From Bacteroidota bacterium (GTDB taxonomy: Bacteria > Bacteroidota > Bacteroidia > Bacteroidales > UBA7960): DNA of 33,582 nucleotides. The stretch covers positions 1 to 33,582 of the forward strand of contig JAGXRQ010000004.1 of assembly GCA_018335675.1 (NCBI GenBank), in the 5' to 3' direction. Every line of letters begins with the position of its first letter. The first letter of the stretch is position 1. Shown piece by piece: positions 31,601 to 33,582 of this stretch. The position numbers and the translations under genes were made by a program. A model generated the notes under the pieces. It was not told the origin of the DNA, searched no databases, and worked only from the letters and a program-made list of their open reading frames with translations.

Positions 31601-33412
31601 TATGGAATTGCCAATACACACGTTGTAGAAGGAAACACATACAATCTTATAGGAAATGCAAACTATGCTATGACATATTATTCGAAGGCTGACAGCATTT
31701 TTGTGGTTCTTGAAGACCCATTAAGTCGCGCTACAGTCTTAAATAATATGGCCACAATTTCATATATGCAGGGAGATTACAACAGGTCCTTATTGCTGCT
31801 AAACAGAGCTTTAAATATTATGGATTCAGTTGGCTTAATAACTTCTCTAAAAGTTACTGTTACAATTAATCTTGGAGAACTATATATGGAAAGAGGAATC
31901 TGGGAAGAGTCAGAATTTTATCTTGACAAGAGCATAGAGTTGTCTCAAATTATGCTAGCCACAAGACATATGTGGAATGCTAAAACCATTAAAGGAAAAT
32001 TAAGAAATAAACAGGGAAGAATTAATGAGTCAATCGATATTGTGAATGAATGTTATACAGCTTTTTTGAAAAGTGATGAAAAAATGGCAATTGCCGAATG
32101 TGCAACTATCTTAGGAAAGAATTATTATGCAATTAAGGAGTTTGAAAAAGCTAAAGAGTATTTTAATATCGCCATAGATGTTTATAAAAGCATAGGCTCT
32201 ATAAAAATGCTTTGGGAACCTTTATACCAATTGGCCTTAGTTTATAAAGACTTAGAAAAAATTACTGATGCTATTGCCTTTTTGAAGGAAGCAATTGGAA
32301 ATGTTGAAGTTTTAAGTGGGGATTTAGTTGGCGACCCTGTCAAGAAAAAGATGTTTGCAAAAGCTAATAATAAAAAAGACATCTATCAAACGCTAATTGC
32401 TCTTTTGGTTGCTAATGGAGATGTCAAAGATGGCTGGGTGTATCAGGAGAAATTGAATGTTTATGGAATTGAAGAGCAAACCAGGGGAGAGTCGATTCGT
32501 GGAGCCGGAATTGCAAGTAATGATGAGTTTGATTTAGCACAGCTCGAATTAAGGAAAGATGGAATTTATAGCCAGTTAATAAACGAGAAATCTAAGCCTA
32601 CTGGGGAAAGAAGCGAAGCAAAAATTGCTGAATTGGAAAAAATGATGAGTATTGCTAGTGATGATTATCAGAATTTTTTCTGGGATATGATTGAAAAAGG
32701 TGTAATAAATAATGACTTTGCTAATACAGTAAATCCTGAGGATCTGGATGCGAAAAGGTTTAATATGGACGATGATATAGTTGTTGTTCAATATCTTATA
32801 ACTGAAGACAAGCTGATAGCTTTTGTTGCTGCCAATGATACACTGGGAGCGAAAATCATTGATGTTAGCAGAGAAGTAATTGAAAGTTATGTAAATGGGT
32901 TTTATTTTATGCTGATTGGCAAAGCAGATATTTCTAATATTAAGGCAACCTCCGAACAGTTATATAATGTTCTTATTGAGCCAATTAAGCCTTTAATAAA
33001 AGACAGAGTAAAAATCGCTTTTGTTCCCGGAGGAGTATTGGTAAAACTACCATTTCAAAGCCTTGGATATTCATCAAATACTGGATTCAAATATTTTGGA
33101 GAGTCGCATAAAGTCTTTTATATCAACGACATGAATAATACAGTTATAGAAGAATCATTAGTAATTGCTAATGCAAATCTACTCGCATTCGGAAATGCAG
33201 ACAATACATTACCGTATGCTGAGGAAGAAGTTGATCTAATTAGAAATCTTGTAAAGAACTCTACAACGTATATAAAAAGTGCGGCAATGGAAGATATTGC
33301 CAAAAATCATATGAATAATTATCAAATTGTTCATTTTGCAACACACGGTATTCTTGATCCTGTAAACTTTAGAAATGCTGAATTCAAGTCACAAATGCAA
33401 CTTTTTGTTTAA
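28682..33412 (+). CDS. exported TPR-CHAT protein, 3' end cut by IS30 insertion
   Basis: 1576 residues as it stands. A signal peptide (MKKLILILMLLASVVHAQ) implies export. Residues ~20-430 are helical and lack obvious repeats. About 430-1215 is a long array of tetratricopeptide repeats (A-x-x-Y-Y-x-K-A and L-x-N-I-G-x-x-Y patterns). A CHAT caspase-like domain begins near 1360 (DDIVVVQYLITEDKLIAFVA) and reaches the histidine motif HFATHG (1551-1556, likely catalytic His1555). The IS30 copy starts at 33375, so residues from about 1566 (AEFKSQMQLFV) are read from the insertion sequence. The S-A-C-x-T-G-type cysteine motif expected downstream is missing, so peptidase activity should be lost. The continuation lies outside the window. 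Confidence 0.87.
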   Translation: MKKLILILMLLASVVHAQKSKPPYQDLIDQADNTYDSGEIYQASEIYLAALAKIDLSTITLNEYPSVIRALERTGYVFYMIDAYNLALQYFWLALDLSRELPGKEQAYSIIPKLANTYKYMRLENVSPPPFEAEELETAEVYYKIIGEPQIYENELYAFINAGLVDGLYTASTGSIFGSYNQDYPDRLIMLLGSATIADLDSAQAIIKINPFYLQEGEKRILKSDMAQMLSKVPRKDFNSIFWDLAKMQVLFHNINNEPIYDYRMLLKADSPELEEEILEIMRRDIYETWEWLDALDNDSKADMPNIFYDTNSKGRFQGKTVYEALKITTADDIRSFLGFIKVYPAKYMGIDYKINETYATWIINSCPIGFDEFFSYLINAQTKEDYQNLVSKYYSEITNDEFFIMVTIASEKLVEKRKVEEALDLMEKCRELADLIEDKTYKGRYYFSVGRVYDIIDEDETAAIYYEKAIPYFIESNYLKGLSHCLNNIGVMYQNKQHYTEALDYFSRSLDTKLRLMNTDSFIPENDYLSIAKTYYGIGRTNSYLANYKEALESYEKSIEFCIKANTLDSKSFAASVYTDIAKVYKKRGEFNSALKIYEKQLLQFTELADELNVADTYDNIAYINFDLGNYQLAYDTYYAAYEIKMGYQEWDDAGYSMSNCAQAMWNLGDLYIAITCHNIALELRKKGNSKIGQAYSISKIASLYNNLGRPEVAEKYYHQAFDIYKELNDSVEIATIANNIGNFYYDQKNFSIASDYYHQTRRIFEDRNLKSEMAGIYKDLGDLYAKLKNYNEAGNYYSKALNIRRDIDEKQNVMYSLIDYSFVLLYSDFKIEEALVLIKEALELAITTGSKNYQAYCYQSLGDAYSYGANNSLANEYYRKALTIYATIGDVSGQCNVLRLLGANEISRGEFLQAFNLYNQSLELASEKDLRLEMARAYNNLTEYYYYTGDFNNAFKTIEYAHSIFEKDNNLYGIANTHVVEGNTYNLIGNANYAMTYYSKADSIFVVLEDPLSRATVLNNMATISYMQGDYNRSLLLLNRALNIMDSVGLITSLKVTVTINLGELYMERGIWEESEFYLDKSIELSQIMLATRHMWNAKTIKGKLRNKQGRINESIDIVNECYTAFLKSDEKMAIAECATILGKNYYAIKEFEKAKEYFNIAIDVYKSIGSIKMLWEPLYQLALVYKDLEKITDAIAFLKEAIGNVEVLSGDLVGDPVKKKMFAKANNKKDIYQTLIALLVANGDVKDGWVYQEKLNVYGIEEQTRGESIRGAGIASNDEFDLAQLELRKDGIYSQLINEKSKPTGERSEAKIAELEKMMSIASDDYQNFFWDMIEKGVINNDFANTVNPEDLDAKRFNMDDDIVVVQYLITEDKLIAFVAANDTLGAKIIDVSREVIESYVNGFYFMLIGKADISNIKATSEQLYNVLIEPIKPLIKDRVKIAFVPGGVLVKLPFQSLGYSSNTGFKYFGESHKVFYINDMNNTVIEESLVIANANLLAFGNADNTLPYAEEEVDLIRNLVKNSTTYIKSAAMEDIAKNHMNNYQIVHFATHGILDPVNFRNAEFKSQMQLFV

Positions 33413-33582
33413 TCAAATTTAATGATAAAAATTCAATTGGTGATAAGAACCCCAATTTTTTTCTTGGTCTGTTATTTAACTTGTGTTGAACATATTGAAT
33501 TTGTTGATTAGTAATATTTTCAAAAGAAGACCCTTTAGGAAAGTATTGCCTGATAAGCCCATTTATATTTTCATTAGCACCT
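33375..33582 (-). mobile_element. IS30-family insertion sequence, 3' end (partial, right edge)
   Basis: Inverse copy of bases 1-208, with one mismatch (33432). The outer end ATGCTGAATTC at 33375 sits inside the TPR-CHAT reading frame, so this is the insertion that breaks that gene. The rest of the element and any target-site duplication lie beyond the window. Confidence 0.88.
33384..33582 (-). CDS. IS30-family transposase, C-terminal fragment
   Basis: Minus-strand frame open from the window edge to TGA (33386-33384), encoding the same 65 residues as bases 2-199, including NENINGLIRQYFPKG and the HKLNNRPRKKLGF tail. The single base difference between the copies is synonymous, consistent with two recently derived copies. 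The catalytic core upstream is outside the window. Confidence 0.87.
   Translation of the reverse strand, partial: GANENINGLIRQYFPKGSSFENITNQQIQYVQHKLNNRPRKKLGFLSPIEFLSLNLIKQKVAFVT

Noticed and set aside
28682-33412. TPR-CHAT as a Csx29-type or gasdermin-activating defence protease
   Set aside because: The protein has a signal peptide, no cas, gasdermin or other defence gene is adjacent, and the neighbours are envelope and two-component genes.
1-33582. Composite transposon with 33 kb of cargo between two IS30 copies
   Set aside because: The cargo is ordinary chromosomal content (signalling, transport, serine dehydratase), both edges are truncated, and a contig broken at a repeated IS explains the picture more simply.

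Overview
The window looks like chromosomal DNA from a member of the Bacteroidota, probably a Bacteroidales-like lineage. The base composition is AT-rich, starts lack clear Shine-Dalgarno sequences, several genes carry a TAnnTTTG-type -7 promoter box, and many products are lipoproteins, TonB-dependent receptors with carboxypeptidase-regulatory-like domains, FecI/FecR-type regulators, LVIVD-repeat proteins and DUF4249 proteins. No rRNA, tRNA or CRISPR array was seen.

Layout. (1) Bases 1-208 and 33375-33582 are inverted copies of the same IS30-family 3' end, both reading inward, differing at one silent base. (2) 485-3170 holds two LVIVD-type surface proteins and two tandem paralogous outer-membrane proteins. 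A PKD-domain lipoprotein and a third barrel protein converge on them (3175-4961, minus). (3) 5147-11731 is a FecI-FecR-FecA style cell-surface signalling and uptake operon: ECF sigma factor, an 8-bp tandem repeat, FecR anti-sigma, STN-containing TonB receptor, DUF4249 lipoprotein and an unrecognised lipoprotein, ending in a strong terminator. (4) 11919-16369 holds a small secreted protein, a His-rich two-TM protein next to a CxxC TonB receptor (possible metal uptake), and an alpha/beta hydrolase. (5) 16366-20176 (minus) is a compact operon: lysine 2,3-aminomutase, two D-Ala-D-Ala-ligase-like ATP-grasp enzymes and a GNAT acetyltransferase. This looks like an uncharacterised beta-lysine ligation pathway. 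(6) 20570-24453 (minus) holds a lipoprotein, a diamine-acetyltransferase-like GNAT, a REP-associated tyrosine transposase embedded in arrays of its REP palindromes, and an iron-sulfur L-serine dehydratase. (7) 24540-33412 (plus) holds a receiver-domain remnant, a two-component system, a coiled-coil membrane protein, a SPOR lipoprotein and a giant exported TPR-CHAT protein whose peptidase domain is cut by the right-hand IS30 copy.

Most notable: the KamA/ATP-grasp/ATP-grasp/GNAT operon, the RAYT 'REPtron' with 20-bp perfect inverted REPs and an 88-bp exact direct repeat, and the IS30-broken TPR-CHAT gene. Also notable are the tandem octamer between sigma and anti-sigma genes and the His-rich/CxxC receptor pair. 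Functional statements rest on motif recognition by eye; no database search was possible.
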